Part shown: positions 31,818 through 41,349 of the stretch, in pieces
How positions within the stretch are numbered: position 1 is the first letter of the stretch
How the letters are laid out: every line of letters starts with the position of its first letter
Assembly: GCF_004917075.1 (NCBI RefSeq)
Contig: NZ_SSYB01000003.1
Span: 1-64,000, forward strand
DNA: 64,000 nucleotides
Reading direction: 5' to 3'
Origin: Geomonas edaphica
GTDB lineage: Bacteria > Desulfobacterota > Desulfuromonadia > Geobacterales > Geobacteraceae
Made by a program: the position numbers and the translations under genes
Notes under the pieces: generated by a model
The model's input: the letters and a program-made list of their open reading frames with translations, nothing else
What the model was told of the DNA's origin: nothing
Database searches by the model: none

Positions 31818-33197
31818 TCAGGGAGGGGTCGTCAGCCTTTCCGCGTGGAACGCCCTGTTCTTGCCGGCGCTCTTGCCGCGGTACATCGCCTGGTCCGCCA
31901 TCTCCAGAAGCTCCGCCTTGGTGCCGGCATCGTCCGGCGCGCACGCGTAACCAAGGCTCACGGTGAGCTTGATGGCGAGCCCGTCGGCCTTCGCGAAGGT
32001 GTGCGACTCGATGGTTTTCCGGATACGTTCGGCGACGATGGCCGCGCCTTCCATCCCGGTCTCCACGAGAACGATGGTGTACTCGTCGCCGCCGTAACGA
32101 ATCACCGCATCGACGTCACGCACGCTCTTTCGCACCAGTGCGCCGACCTCGCGCAGTACGCGGCTCCCGATCAGGTGGCCGAAGTTGTCGTTCACCGATT
32201 TGAAGAGGTCGATGTCGAGGAAGAGCACGCCGAGGTTGGAGCCGTAACGCTCGCAGCGCTTCAGCTCGCGCTCCAGTACGACGTCGAGGTAGCGGTAGTT
32301 GTACAGGCCGGTTAGCTCGTCGATGTAGAGGAGGTCTTTCGCGATGTTGTAGCGGACGGCGTTGTCGAGGGCAAGCAGCCCCTGGTCGAGCAGGAAAGAG
32401 ATGTGCTTGCGGTTTATGTCCCTCGGGAGCATGGCGCCCGGATCGTTGAACAGGATGACCACGCCCTGGAGGTCCGACTTGTAGCGCAGGTAGAGACACA
32501 TCGCCTCGGTGATCTCGCTCGCGTATTCGGCGCCGTCCGGCAGGAAGTTCCGCAGGTAGATCAGGTGCGAGGTGCCGTCGTCCCTCAGGTCGCTTTCACT
32601 GATGACCGCCTGGCCCAGGAGATGCGCGTTCAGCTCGTCGATCCCCTTCAGCTCGCACAGCTTCAGCTGCCCATTCTCGGCAAAATAACCAATGGCACGG
32701 CTCACGCCGACTTCCTTCATCAGCGCGTCGGTGAGCATCTGGTATAGGCGCTCCAGTTCCAGACAGTTGGAGATGTTCTGACTCACCTGGAAAAGGTTAA
32801 CCAGCCCTTTAAGCTCGAGATTCTCGTCGAGCAGCCTGCGCTGTTCCATGCAGTGGCTGACGATGTGGCGGAATTCGTCCTGGTTGATGGGCTTTATGAG
32901 GTAATCGGTGGCGCCGTTTTTCAGGGCGTAGATGGCGGTCTCGACGTTGGCATGGCCGGTGACCATGATCACTGCGGTTGCAGGGTCGAGCCGTTTCACT
33001 TCGGAGAGGATATCGAGGCCGCTCACGTCGCGCATCACCAGGTCGGTGACAACGAGGTGATAGCCGCCTCTCCCGATCATATCCAGCGCCTCTTCACCTG
33101 AGGCGGCCACATCGACGTTATAGCCGTCCTCCTTAAGAAGGTCGGTATAGACCTCTCGGAAAAAGCTATCGTCTTCGACTAAAAGAATCCTTTGCAT
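31818..33197 (-). CDS. response regulator with GGDEF domain (diguanylate cyclase)
   Basis: A 459-residue three-part protein. Residues 3-120 are a receiver domain with the acidic pair in LLVEDDS, phospho-acceptor Asp in VVTDLVM, TGHANVE and the Lys of LIKPIN. Residues about 140-290 are a GAF-like sensory segment. Residues 295-450 are a GGDEF domain starting DELTGLYNYRYLD; the active-site loop reads YGGDEY, with Tyr in place of the usual Phe, and an RxxD inhibitory site (RDVD) lies five residues before it. It probably makes c-di-GMP under phosphorylation control. No histidine kinase is adjacent. Confidence 0.9.
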   Translation of the reverse strand: MQRILLVEDDSFFREVYTDLLKEDGYNVDVAASGEEALDMIGRGGYHLVVTDLVMRDVSGLDILSEVKRLDPATAVIMVTGHANVETAIYALKNGATDYLIKPINQDEFRHIVSHCMEQRRLLDENLELKGLVNLFQVSQNISNCLELERLYQMLTDALMKEVGVSRAIGYFAENGQLKLCELKGIDELNAHLLGQAVISESDLRDDGTSHLIYLRNFLPDGAEYASEITEAMCLYLRYKSDLQGVVILFNDPGAMLPRDINRKHISFLLDQGLLALDNAVRYNIAKDLLYIDELTGLYNYRYLDVVLERELKRCERYGSNLGVLFLDIDLFKSVNDNFGHLIGSRVLREVGALVRKSVRDVDAVIRYGGDEYTIVLVETGMEGAAIVAERIRKTIESHTFAKADGLAIKLTVSLGYACAPDDAGTKAELLEMADQAMYRGKSAGKNRAFHAERLTTPP

Positions 33198-33270
33198 GCT
33201 ACGGATCTCCTGGATCGTCGGGGTATACGTGAGAATGCCCGCCTAAACTAGCAGATAGCGCTCTAGAGTG

Positions 33271-35703
33271 TCAATTAAAATGCCCCAAAGGGGTCGTAAT
33301 TGTAAGTGTGCCGTCAGCCGTGCAGATCACGATTATCGTGCCGTCCTGATCGGTGCGGTAGGTGCGGATACCCTGCCGCTGCAGCCTGAGTAGGGTCGCG
33401 GGTGCCGGGAGCCTGAAGGTATTGCGGTATCCGGCGGAGATGACCGCAGCGGCGGGTCGCACTGCGGCTAGAAAGGAATCGGTCGAAGAATATCTGCTGC
33501 CGTGGTGCGCAACCTTAAGCAGGGAACAGGGCTCGACCGCTTGGCGTGCCAGGAGTCCGCGCTCCGCGGCGGCTCCGATGTCACCGGTAAAAATGACCGC
33601 ACTCCGACCATAAGAGAGGCGAAAGACAAGGGATGCTTCGTTCGCGTCGGTGTAGCTTTCGCGGCTATCGGCGAGGGGCCAAAGAGGACGCAGCAAGGCG
33701 CCGCCGAGCTGAAGCGGACCTCCTTCCGGGCCCAGAGGCATGACCGGAACGCCACGGGCAGTCAGGATCCATTTCAGTTGCTGCGTATCCGGTGATCTGA
33801 AGAATAGCGGGCTCGCAAGGAACTGACCGATCTCGAAGTACGCGGCGAGGTGCACCACGCCCTGCAGGTGGTCCGGATGCTCGTGTGAGAGCACCAGGTA
33901 GTCGATGCGCCGCACGGAAAGTGCCCTCAGGGCCGGCACGAGTACCCGCGGGCCGACACGCGCCTCGGTGTCCGTCGCGTTGCCGCCGCCGTCAACAAGC
34001 ATCCACTTCCCCGCGGGGAGATGCACCAGCGCAGCATCCCCTTGCCCGACGCTCAGAAAGTAGATGCGCATGGCGCTCTCCGGTGCGCTCGACGCGGGCA
34101 CTGCGCGCAGGATCAGTGCAAAGAGCAAGAGGCTTGCGGCGGCCACACGCTGCGGAAGGGAGGAGACAAAGGTGATCACGAAGAGCGCGAGGCACGCAAG
34201 GAGCAGGTCGAGCCGCCCGGGGGCATATCCCTCCAAGACCGGTGCCCGGGAAAGATATACAACGATATGGTCCGCCCAGCGCACAAGCAGCGCGGCTAGG
34301 TGCAGCAACAGGCGGGCTGGCGCTTCCCCCACCCCGCTCGCGGCAAGGCCCAACAGACCGAAGACTACGGCACCGTACCCCATGAGCGGCACCACGAGAA
34401 GGTTCGCTACAAGACCAATGACGGACACGCGCCGGAAGTAGTACGCCACGTGAACGAAGGTCGCGAGAATGGCAGCCGCGGACGCGGCAACAAGAAGCAG
34501 CGTCCAACGCAGCGCCCTCCCCTTCGCGGCAACGAACCTGGAAAGTGGCGGGGCCAGGACGGCCAGTCCCCAGATGGCCAGAAAGGAGAGCTGAAAAGAG
34601 ACGTCGAAGAGGGTCTCGGGAGCGGTGAAAAGGATGGCGCAGGCAGCGAGCATGATGGTGTTCACCGGGTCCAATTCGCGCTTCAGGTACAGTGCGGCAA
34701 CCGCGGCGAAGATCATCAGCACGCTGCGCTGCGTGGCGGGGGCGGCGCCGGAGAGAAAGAGGTAAAAGAGCACCACGGGAAGCGACGTGAACAGGACGGT
34801 CTGGCGCAACCTCACGTGCAGGGCGAGCCACTCGGAACGACGCGCCAGGAAGTAGAGTCCGTTGAACAGGGTAAGAAACAGGACCCCGACGTGGAAGCCG
34901 GATATGGAGAGGATGTGGTTCACGCCGCTGCGGGAAAACGATTCCTGCAACGGCTCCGACAGATCCCCCCGGTCGCCCAGCAGCAGCGCCTTCAGGACGC
35001 CCCCTTCGGTCCCAGGTTCCGCCGACATGATGAAGTCCCCCAACCTGTCGGCAAGGAGGTCGATGCCGTGCCGCCACCCGGTTCCCGCGTGCAGGAGCAC
35101 CATGTCATCGGCTTCCGGTACGAAACCGGTTTCGAAGACGCCCAGGTAGGCGAGCCGCCGCGCGTAGTCGATCTCGCCGGGCACCCCTAGGCTGCGCGGC
35201 TTCCTGAGGCGGGTGGAAAGGCGGACCCGGTCTCCGGTAAAGAGTTTCGGTCGTCCCGATTTCACGTAAACCAGCAGTCGTCCCATCGTAGCGTACTCGC
35301 GGTCGTCTTCCACGATCTTATCCACGCTCAGGTAGATCCTGCTTCCACCATAAGCCGCTCCCTCGACGCGCGCATCTACGTACCCTTCCACCACAACCGG
35401 CCGATCCCGGATGAAGGCACCGAGCGCGTCGACCGGTCGCAGGAAGGGCTTCATGGAAAGTACACCCCAGACCATGAAGAAGGCGGCAATGGATAGTGTG
35501 AAAGGGAAACGGGATCTGACGAAGCAGGCGGCTAAGGTTAAGGCGAGCAGGGCTACGGCAGGCCAGGACGGTATGGCGATGTCGAGCAGGTCAGCCAGAA
35601 CAAGCCCGGCCACCAATGAGCTAAGAGGCACCAAAAGCGGTTTCTCCAGGTGACACCCCCTTGGGGAGCATAACCGCGGCGCCCCAGGAATGATTAAATT
35701 CAA
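33271..35703 (-). CDS. comEC: DNA internalization-related competence protein ComEC/Rec2
   Basis: An 810-residue polytopic membrane protein for DNA uptake across the inner membrane. The N-terminal helices and DUF4131 region (residues 20-200) are followed by the Competence domain with GVNHILSISGFHVGVLFLTL (about 260) and a series of hydrophobic helices to about residue 530. The C-terminal metallo-beta-lactamase domain (about 545-790) has DAALVHLPAGKWMLVDGGGN, LSHEHPDHLQGV and KVAHHGSRYSS. Because the exact start is unclear, the first 20 residues may be extra. It stands between the REC-GGDEF gene and a divergent small gene. Confidence 0.93.
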   Translation of the reverse strand: MNLIIPGAPRLCSPRGCHLEKPLLVPLSSLVAGLVLADLLDIAIPSWPAVALLALTLAACFVRSRFPFTLSIAAFFMVWGVLSMKPFLRPVDALGAFIRDRPVVVEGYVDARVEGAAYGGSRIYLSVDKIVEDDREYATMGRLLVYVKSGRPKLFTGDRVRLSTRLRKPRSLGVPGEIDYARRLAYLGVFETGFVPEADDMVLLHAGTGWRHGIDLLADRLGDFIMSAEPGTEGGVLKALLLGDRGDLSEPLQESFSRSGVNHILSISGFHVGVLFLTLFNGLYFLARRSEWLALHVRLRQTVLFTSLPVVLFYLFLSGAAPATQRSVLMIFAAVAALYLKRELDPVNTIMLAACAILFTAPETLFDVSFQLSFLAIWGLAVLAPPLSRFVAAKGRALRWTLLLVAASAAAILATFVHVAYYFRRVSVIGLVANLLVVPLMGYGAVVFGLLGLAASGVGEAPARLLLHLAALLVRWADHIVVYLSRAPVLEGYAPGRLDLLLACLALFVITFVSSLPQRVAAASLLLFALILRAVPASSAPESAMRIYFLSVGQGDAALVHLPAGKWMLVDGGGNATDTEARVGPRVLVPALRALSVRRIDYLVLSHEHPDHLQGVVHLAAYFEIGQFLASPLFFRSPDTQQLKWILTARGVPVMPLGPEGGPLQLGGALLRPLWPLADSRESYTDANEASLVFRLSYGRSAVIFTGDIGAAAERGLLARQAVEPCSLLKVAHHGSRYSSTDSFLAAVRPAAAVISAGYRNTFRLPAPATLLRLQRQGIRTYRTDQDGTIIVICTADGTLTITTPLGHFN

Positions 35704-35853
35704 CGAATGTTATAGCATCCCCCCTCCCCTGCACAACGGCATCTGCTCAGCAAGTTCAAGCTGTTCACAGTTCGACATCCGCATAAGTTGCTGAAATTAC
35801 ATACCTTACACCCTCCGACAGTAAAACCTTGTGCAGCTTTAGTACAGACGGCC

Positions 35854-35900
35854 CGGTTTTGTCCTTGCCGTAGGCGCCTGTACCAAGGCCTACAAAACCG
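35854..35900. other. extended hairpin upstream of the Fis-like gene
   Basis: CGGTTTTGT pairs with ACAAAACCG, and inside it CCTTG pairs with CAAGG around a core containing the palindrome AGGCGCCT. It is not followed by a T-run. It lies about 95 bases before the ATG at 35996 in the divergent region with comEC, so it may be a 5' leader structure or a protein site. Confidence 0.5.
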
Positions 35901-35995
35901 TTTGACAACAATCACTTACGACACAGACAGAAGAATGTGCGATTTTGGTACGCCAGTTGAAAAGTAAGGAGAAAACGGCAACAAGGGGGGACATC

Positions 35996-36457
35996 ATGGC
36001 ATACAGAGATCGCAGCGCAAGTGAGAGGTCCGGCTCCTACGCATATACCATCATGGAAGTTCGTTTGAGGAAGAAGGGTGCTCCGGAAGGGACCGAGGAC
36101 GATATTCGCCTCATGACCGTGGACAGCCACTGGGACACGCTACGCTTCGTGCAGGACAACATGGATCAGTGTGTTGGCAACGTGGTGCGCCTCAAGCGGA
36201 CCGAAACGAAGCGCGAACAGGGCATGAATGAAAGCGCGGCGCTGTTCCAGAAGAACCTCGAACCGCTCGTCTCCACCCTGACGGCGAACCAGGGACAAGG
36301 GGTGATGGACAAGCTCTCCATCTCGCTGAAGAAGGCCCTTTTGCTCATGGTGATGGAGCGCTACCAGAGCGACCGAGACAAGGCATGCAGGGTGCTCGGC
36401 ATCTCCCAGGAGAAGCTTGAGAGCGAGCTGAAACTGTGCGGCGTCCCCGCCAGATAG
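35996..36457 (+). CDS. uncharacterised protein with Fis-like C-terminal helix-turn-helix
   Basis: The 153-residue protein starts at ATG 35996 with GGGGGG six bases upstream. The N-terminal third (SGSYAYTIMEVRLRKKGAPE, DIRLMTVDSHWDTLRFVQDN) has no known domain. The last 40 residues (LLLMVMERYQSDRDKACRVL then GISQEKLESELKLCGV) resemble the Fis-type helix-turn-helix that ends NtrC-like activators, here without a sensor or ATPase. It may be a DNA-binding protein. It is convergent with the radical SAM gene, eight bases apart. Confidence 0.65.
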   Translation: MAYRDRSASERSGSYAYTIMEVRLRKKGAPEGTEDDIRLMTVDSHWDTLRFVQDNMDQCVGNVVRLKRTETKREQGMNESAALFQKNLEPLVSTLTANQGQGVMDKLSISLKKALLLMVMERYQSDRDKACRVLGISQEKLESELKLCGVPAR

Positions 36458-36464
36458 ATAATCT

Positions 36465-37352
36465 CTAGTAGTACTCCTCCTGATACGAAGGGATCTCCGC
36501 ACACCAGCGGGGGTCCCTTTTTGCTTTTGCGAGGGCGGCGTCGACGGTATCGATGAGGCGCTGCCGGTCTTTCGGGTAGCTCCCGGCAAGCTCCAGGAAA
36601 TTGGAGACGTGGTTCGAGCGCAGGATGGTCCCCTGCGGCTCAAGGCGCTCGAGGAGAGCCCGGGTTTCGAGCAGAATCTCGCCGTGGCTCAGAGGCTCGA
36701 TCAGCCTGAGGAAGTCGTCGTTGTGACGCTGAAACATGGTGAGAAGGGAAAAGTACTCGGGCGAAAGTGCGGTGATCCATCGTGCCGTCGCCGCCGCGTG
36801 TTCCGCGCTTCGCTTCTTACCGGCAAGCCCGAGGATCGCGGTCACCGACAGTTTCATCCCGGCGGCCATGGCCTTACGGCACTGCTCCAGCATCTCTTCC
36901 GGCGTGAACCCCTTGTCCACCAGGTGCAGCGTTTCGGGGTCGCCGCTTTCCAGGCCGAAGTAGAGGATGCGCAGCTTCTTCGCGCGCAGCAGCTGCAGGT
37001 CTTCCTTGCTCTTTCCGTTCAGGCTGTTGGGTGAGGCGTAGGCGCCGACACGGGTGAGGGACGGAAAGACCTCGTTCAGCTCCTCCAGGATCCGCGCGAG
37101 CCCCACCTGCGGATAGATGAGGGCGTCGCCGTCGGCGAGGAATACGCGACGGACCGCGTCACGGTAGCGCGGCGGTATCGAGCGAATCTCCGCTACGATC
37201 TCGTCTATAGGACGCACCCGGAAGCGTTTCATCTTGTACATGCCGCAGAACTTGCAACGGTTTTGGGAGCAGCCGATGGTGATCTGGAAGATGAGGCTTC
37301 CCGCCTCAGAGGGTGGCCGAAAGAGGGGCTCGTCGTAGTGGAAGAAGTACAT
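36465..37352 (-). CDS. radical SAM protein
   Basis: The 295-residue enzyme has the cluster motif GCSQNRCKFCGMY (about residues 28-40), i.e. C-x4-C-x2-C, with one residue more than the classic C-x3-C-x2-C; I recall the longer spacing from this subgroup. SAM-binding features follow in RVFLADGDALIYP (about 69-81) and YFGLESGDPETLHLVDKGF (about 131-149). The N-terminal FFHYDEPLFRPPSEAGSLIFQ is family-specific. Members of this cluster (COG1032-like) lack a defined substrate. It stands alone on the minus strand. Confidence 0.87.
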   Translation of the reverse strand: MYFFHYDEPLFRPPSEAGSLIFQITIGCSQNRCKFCGMYKMKRFRVRPIDEIVAEIRSIPPRYRDAVRRVFLADGDALIYPQVGLARILEELNEVFPSLTRVGAYASPNSLNGKSKEDLQLLRAKKLRILYFGLESGDPETLHLVDKGFTPEEMLEQCRKAMAAGMKLSVTAILGLAGKKRSAEHAAATARWITALSPEYFSLLTMFQRHNDDFLRLIEPLSHGEILLETRALLERLEPQGTILRSNHVSNFLELAGSYPKDRQRLIDTVDAALAKAKRDPRWCAEIPSYQEEYY

Positions 37353-37456
37353 GGCTGCTCCGCATGAAAGATGAGGTTCACGAACCCGGCCGGTTGCGTG
37401 ACAACTTTAACGGATAACGGCGGGCTGACACCAGCAAAAACCGCGATGACGATGGT

Positions 37457-37740
37457 TCTTAAGTGAATCCAGGGAACGGCATGCAGCTGTCAACGAAGCA
37501 CTGCACGAGCCCCAGCGTTCCCCCCTTTGCGAAGGGGGGGCAGGGGGGATTTGCCTTGCCCACGCTGCAAAAGATATATGACAGAGGCGGAAAAACCCTG
37601 GTGGCCGCTTGTAGCTGAGAAACTAGCCCCTCAACTTTATTCAAGCGGTGGTAAGACGTAAAAAAGCAAATCCCCCCCGTCCCCCCTTCGCAAAGGGGGG
37701 AGCGTGAGTTCACTTACGGAGCTTTGTAGCGCCTACATCT
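37457..37740. repeat. dispersed repeat family, copies D1 and D2 in opposite orientation
   Basis: D1 (about 37466-37555, minus orientation) and D2 (about 37662-37740, plus orientation) flank about 110 bases. Both carry GGCAAATCCCCCC or GCAAATCCCCCCC, CCCCCCTTCGCAAAGGGGGG and a tail (GTGCAGTGCTTCGT in D1; ACGGAGCTTTGTAG in D2). The arrangement is a large inverted repeat between the radical SAM gene and glyA. No gene is seen from 37353 to 37834. Confidence 0.75.
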
Positions 37741-37772
37741 GCCTACCCGACACTCGTCGACAAGCTGCAATA

Positions 37773-37808
37773 AAAAAGGGGGGCGACTTGCGTCGCCCCC
37801 CTTCCCTT
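37773..37808 (-). terminator. rho-independent terminator of glyA
   Basis: A 12-bp stem AAGGGGGGCGAC/GTCGCCCCCCTT with a 4-base loop is followed on the minus strand by a T-run. It lies about 30 bases beyond the glyA stop. Confidence 0.88.
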
Positions 37809-37834
37809 TATCCTGCTATCGATACCGCCCCTTG

Positions 37835-39082
37835 TTAGGCGAGACGGTCGGCGTACATCGGGAAGCGCTTCATCAGCGCGTTCACCTGGGTCTTCACAGC
37901 GGCGAGCTTCGCCTCGTCCCCCACGTTGCCGAGCACTTCGGCGATGAAACCTGCCACCTGCTCCATCTCGGCTTCTTTCAGGCCGTGGCTCGTGGCCGCC
38001 GGGGTGCCGATACGGATGCCGGAGGTGATGAACGGCGAGCGGGTGTCGAAGGGGATGCCGTTCTTGTTCACGGTGATGCCGGCGCGGTCGAGCGCCTCCT
38101 CGGCCACCTTGCCGGTCAGCTCGGTCTGGGAGAGGTCGACCAGCATCAGGTGGTTGTCGGTGCCGCCGGAGGTGAGCTTGAAGCCGCGGCTCATGAGGCC
38201 GGCGGCGAGCGCCTGAGCGTTCTTCACGATCTGCTGCTGGTACTGCTTGAACTCGGGGGCAAGCGCCTCTTTGAAGGCGACCGCTTTGGCGGCAATCACG
38301 TGCATGAGCGGGCCGCCCTGGATGCCGGGGAAGATGTTGGAGTTCAAGGTCTTCGCCCAGTCCTCGCGGCACATGATCATGCCGCCGCGCGGTCCACGCA
38401 GCGTCTTGTGGGTGGTGGTGGTCACGAACTCGGCGTAGGGAACCGGGCTCGGGTGGATGCCGGCGGCAACAAGACCCGCGATGTGGGCCATGTCGACCAT
38501 GACCACGGCGCCCACCTTGTCGGCGATGCGACGGAAGGCCTCGAAGTCGATGATGCGCGGGTAGGCGGATGCGCCGACCACGATCATCTTCGGCTTGTGC
38601 TCGATGGCGAGACGCTCGCACTCTTCATAATCGATGGTCTGGGTCTCCTGGGAGACGCCGTAGGGGACGATGTTGAAGAGCTTGCCGGAGAAGTTGACCG
38701 GGGAGCCGTGGGTCAGGTGCCCGCCGTGCGCCAGGTTCATGCCGAGCACGGTGTCGCCCGGCTTCAGCACGGAGAAGTAGACCGCCATGTTGGCCTGGGA
38801 ACCGGAGTGCGGCTGGACGTTGACGTGGTCCGCGCCGAAGAGCTCCTTGGCGCGCTCGATGGCGAGGTTCTCGACCTTGTCCACTTCGTGGCAGCCGCCG
38901 TAGTAACGCTTGCCGGGATACCCTTCGGCGTACTTGTTGGTGAGGACCGAGCCCTGCGCCTCAAGCACCGCCTGGGAAACGAAGTTCTCCGAGGCGATCA
39001 GTTCGAGGTTGTACTCCTGGCGCTCCGTCTCGTGCTTGATGACTTCCGCCACTGCCGGGTCGAATGTTTCCAGTACTGACAT
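37835..39082 (-). CDS. glyA: serine hydroxymethyltransferase
   Basis: A 415-residue PLP enzyme converting serine and tetrahydrofolate to glycine and methylene-tetrahydrofolate. The PLP lysine lies in [17 protein letters not shown] (about residue 226), preceded by [13 protein letters not shown]. The N-terminal [16 protein letters not shown] and the [18 protein letters not shown] block are intact. Length is standard. It follows rpiB on the same strand after a terminator-like hairpin at 39118-39146, so it may have its own promoter. Confidence 0.97.
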   Translation of the reverse strand: MSVLETFDPAVAEVIKHETERQEYNLELIASENFVSQAVLEAQGSVLTNKYAEGYPGKRYYGGCHEVDKVENLAIERAKELFGADHVNVQPHSGSQANMAVYFSVLKPGDTVLGMNLAHGGHLTHGSPVNFSGKLFNIVPYGVSQETQTIDYEECERLAIEHKPKMIVVGASAYPRIIDFEAFRRIADKVGAVVMVDMAHIAGLVAAGIHPSPVPYAEFVTTTTHKTLRGPRGGMIMCREDWAKTLNSNIFPGIQGGPLMHVIAAKAVAFKEALAPEFKQYQQQIVKNAQALAAGLMSRGFKLTSGGTDNHLMLVDLSQTELTGKVAEEALDRAGITVNKNGIPFDTRSPFITSGIRIGTPAATSHGLKEAEMEQVAGFIAEVLGNVGDEAKLAAVKTQVNALMKRFPMYADRLA

Positions 39083-39117
39083 GTCTGATCTCTCCTAAAA
39101 AATGCTGGTGAAATAGG

Positions 39118-39146
39118 AAAACGGGACTCTGGGAGTCCCGTTCTTT
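39118..39146 (-). terminator. hairpin between rpiB and glyA
   Basis: AACGGGACTC/GAGTCCCGTT forms a 10-bp stem with a 3-base loop. On the minus strand a short T-containing stretch follows. It may end part of the fab-rpiB transcript before glyA. Confidence 0.7.
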
Positions 39147-39209
39147 GCTTCAGAATCGTTTGTCTTTCCAGTGCCGCCCTACCGAAAACCCTTTGTCGGA
39201 AACCGACGG

Positions 39210-39656
39210 TTATCCCTTGAGTTCGCGCTCCAGGGCGGTGATCTTGTCCAGACGGTTCTGGTGCCTGCCTGCGGCATACTCGGTGTCGAGCCAGGCCGCC
39301 ACCATCTCGCGCGCCTTCTCGACTTCCAAAACGCGGCCGCCCAGCACCAGGATGTTGGCGTTGTTGTGCTCCTTGGCCATGGTGGCCATGAAGACGTCGG
39401 TGGCAAGTGCCGCGCGGATGCCGGGGAACTTGTTGGCGACGATGGACATCCCAATGCCGGTACCGCAGACGAGGATACCCTTCTCGGCACTCCCCTCGGA
39501 GACGCGGCGCGCCACGGCCTCCCCGAAATCGGGATAGTCGACCGAGTCGCCGTTATGTGTCCCGAGGTCTTCGCAGGGAAGCCCGCGCTCTTCGAGGAGT
39601 TTCTTTATCTCGTTCTTCAGATCGAGGCCGCCGTGATCGCTTCCAAGAACTATCAT
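39210..39656 (-). CDS. rpiB: ribose 5-phosphate isomerase B
   Basis: A 148-residue RpiB/LacA/LacB-family isomerase interconverting ribose 5-phosphate and ribulose 5-phosphate. It starts MIVLGSDHGGLDLKNEIKKL, and the catalytic Cys region ILVCGTGIGMSIVANK (about residues 65-80) with the anion-hole GTGIGM is intact; VLGGRVLEVEKAREMV is the usual C-terminal block. It follows fabF after three bases, so it belongs to the end of the fab operon. Confidence 0.95.
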   Translation of the reverse strand: MIVLGSDHGGLDLKNEIKKLLEERGLPCEDLGTHNGDSVDYPDFGEAVARRVSEGSAEKGILVCGTGIGMSIVANKFPGIRAALATDVFMATMAKEHNNANILVLGGRVLEVEKAREMVAAWLDTEYAAGRHQNRLDKITALERELKG

Positions 39657-39659
39657 CCG

Positions 39660-40892
39660 TTAGACCCTCTTGAAAAGAAGCGAGGCATTGGTGCCGCCGA
39701 AGCCGAAGGAGTTGCTCATCGCGTACTCCACCTTCGCCTCGCGTGCGGTGTTCGGCACGTAGTCGAGATCGCACTCGGGGTCCGGCTCGTTGTAGTTGAT
39801 GGTCGGCGGGACGACGGAGTTCTTCATCGCCAAGAGCGAGAAGACAGCCTCGACGCCGCCGGCAGCACCGAGCAGGTGACCGGTCATCGACTTGGTGGAG
39901 GAGACCATCAGTTTGGTTGCGTGATCGCCGAAGACGGTGTGGATCGCCGTGGTCTCGCCGACGTCGCCGTAGGGAGTCGAGGTGCCGTGGGCGTTGATGT
40001 AGTCGACCTGCTCCGGGTTGATGCCCGCGGTACGCAGCGCCATCTTCATGCAGCGCGCCGCCCCCTCACCGCCCGGGGCGGGAGAAGTCAGGTGATAGGC
40101 ATCGCCGGAAAGGCCATAACCCACGATTTCGCCGTAGATCTTGGCGCCGCGCGCCTTGGCCGCCTCGTACTCCTCGAGCACCACGATACCGGAGCCCTCG
40201 GACAGGACGAAGCCGTCCCTCCCCTTGTCGAACGGACGCGACGCACCGGCCGGGTTCTCGTTGTTGGTGGAGAGCGCCTTCATCACGGAGAACCCGCCGA
40301 TACCCAGCGGTGTCACCGTCGATTCGGTGCCGCCCGCGATCATGGCGTCGGCATCGCCGCGCTGGATCATGTGGTACGCGTCACCGATGGAATGGGTGCC
40401 GGTCGCACAGGCGGAAACGGAGGAAACGTTCGGGCCTTTTGCCCCGTACTTGATGGAGATGTGCCCCGGAGCCAGGTTGATGATCAGCATCGGGATGAAG
40501 AAGGGGGAAACCTTCTTGTACCCGCCTTCCAGCAGCGCGCTGTGGTAACGCTCGATGGCGGGAAGACCGCCAAGGCCCGCACCCACAAGGACGCCGACAC
40601 GCTCGGCGTTCTCCTCGGTGATCTGCAGACCGGAGTCTTCCATCGCGAAGTGGGCCGCAGCGAGGGCGTACTGGATGAAGAGATCCATCTTCTTGATCTC
40701 TTTCTTGTCGATGAAATCCTCGGCGACGAAGTCCTTGACCTCGCCAGCGATTCTCACCGGCAGGTCGGAGGCATCAAAACGGGTGATGGGAGCAATGCCG
40801 GACGTACCGGCCACAAGGGCATCCCAGTTCTTTCCGTTACCGGTCCCCAGCGGGGAGACCACGCCTACCCCCGTGACAACAACTCTTCTCAT
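39660..40892 (-). CDS. fabF: 3-oxoacyl-ACP synthase II
   Basis: From ATG 40892 the 410-residue condensing enzyme begins [24 protein letters not shown] stands ten bases upstream. The catalytic Cys is in [19 protein letters not shown] (about residue 163), and the two His in [12 protein letters not shown] and [13 protein letters not shown]. It elongates acyl-ACP with malonyl-ACP. The gene is 84 bases after acpP in the fatty-acid cluster. An in-frame extension to 40925 is not supported. Confidence 0.97.
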   Translation of the reverse strand: MRRVVVTGVGVVSPLGTGNGKNWDALVAGTSGIAPITRFDASDLPVRIAGEVKDFVAEDFIDKKEIKKMDLFIQYALAAAHFAMEDSGLQITEENAERVGVLVGAGLGGLPAIERYHSALLEGGYKKVSPFFIPMLIINLAPGHISIKYGAKGPNVSSVSACATGTHSIGDAYHMIQRGDADAMIAGGTESTVTPLGIGGFSVMKALSTNNENPAGASRPFDKGRDGFVLSEGSGIVVLEEYEAAKARGAKIYGEIVGYGLSGDAYHLTSPAPGGEGAARCMKMALRTAGINPEQVDYINAHGTSTPYGDVGETTAIHTVFGDHATKLMVSSTKSMTGHLLGAAGGVEAVFSLLAMKNSVVPPTINYNEPDPECDLDYVPNTAREAKVEYAMSNSFGFGGTNASLLFKRV

Positions 40893-40976
40893 ACTCTGAA
40901 CTCTCCTTGGTTGCTTTTGACTCACGCACGCCCGAAGGCGACATGAAAAAGGGGAAGCATAACTCCCCCCTCTCTA

Positions 40977-41210
40977 CTAGGTGTGATCAGTGATGTAGTC
41001 GATTGCGTCCTGTACCGACTGGATCTTCTCGGCATCCTCGTCGGAGATCTCGATTTCGAACTCTTCCTCAAGGGCCATCACCAGTTCCACGGTATCCAGG
41101 GAGTCGGCGCCCAGGTCGTCCATGAAGGAGGACTCGTTGGTCACCTGAGCCTCGTCAACACCAAGCTGCTCAGCGACTATCTCTTTAATGCGTTTCTCGA
41201 TCGAAGCCAT
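40977..41210 (-). CDS. acpP: acyl carrier protein
   Basis: A 77-residue acidic four-helix protein. The phosphopantetheine attachment motif is [20 protein letters not shown] with Ser at about residue 37. It carries intermediates for fabD, fabH, fabG and fabF, all encoded beside it, and for plsX. GGAGG is a few bases before the ATG, and a promoter-like pair lies 66-93 bases upstream. Confidence 0.97.
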   Translation of the reverse strand: MASIEKRIKEIVAEQLGVDEAQVTNESSFMDDLGADSLDTVELVMALEEEFEIEISDEDAEKIQSVQDAIDYITDHT

Positions 41211-41275
41211 TCAATTACCTCCATTTGATTGTAACGTCAGACGTTTTTAGTTTTGCTTTGCCGAAAGACTGCTAT

Positions 41276-41303
41276 TTCATAGCATGAAAAGCAGAATTTG
41301 CAA
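41276..41303 (-). promoter_or_regulatory. candidate internal promoter of acpP
   Basis: TTGCAA and TATGAA are separated by 16 bases in the 139-base gap between fabG and acpP, the longest gap in the cluster. It would allow extra acpP expression. Confidence 0.45.
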
Positions 41304-41349
41304 AAGGTATTTTTGGCGCTGAAAGTAAAAAAGAACGCCGTTTGCGACA

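Noticed and set aside
37777-37804. Riboswitch or T-box in the glyA/hisS leaders
   Set aside because: I looked for tandem glycine-riboswitch or T-box features; only simple terminators and repeats are seen.
39171-40946. 591-codon plus-strand frame opposite rpiB and fabF
   Set aside because: Antisense shadow spanning two conserved genes.
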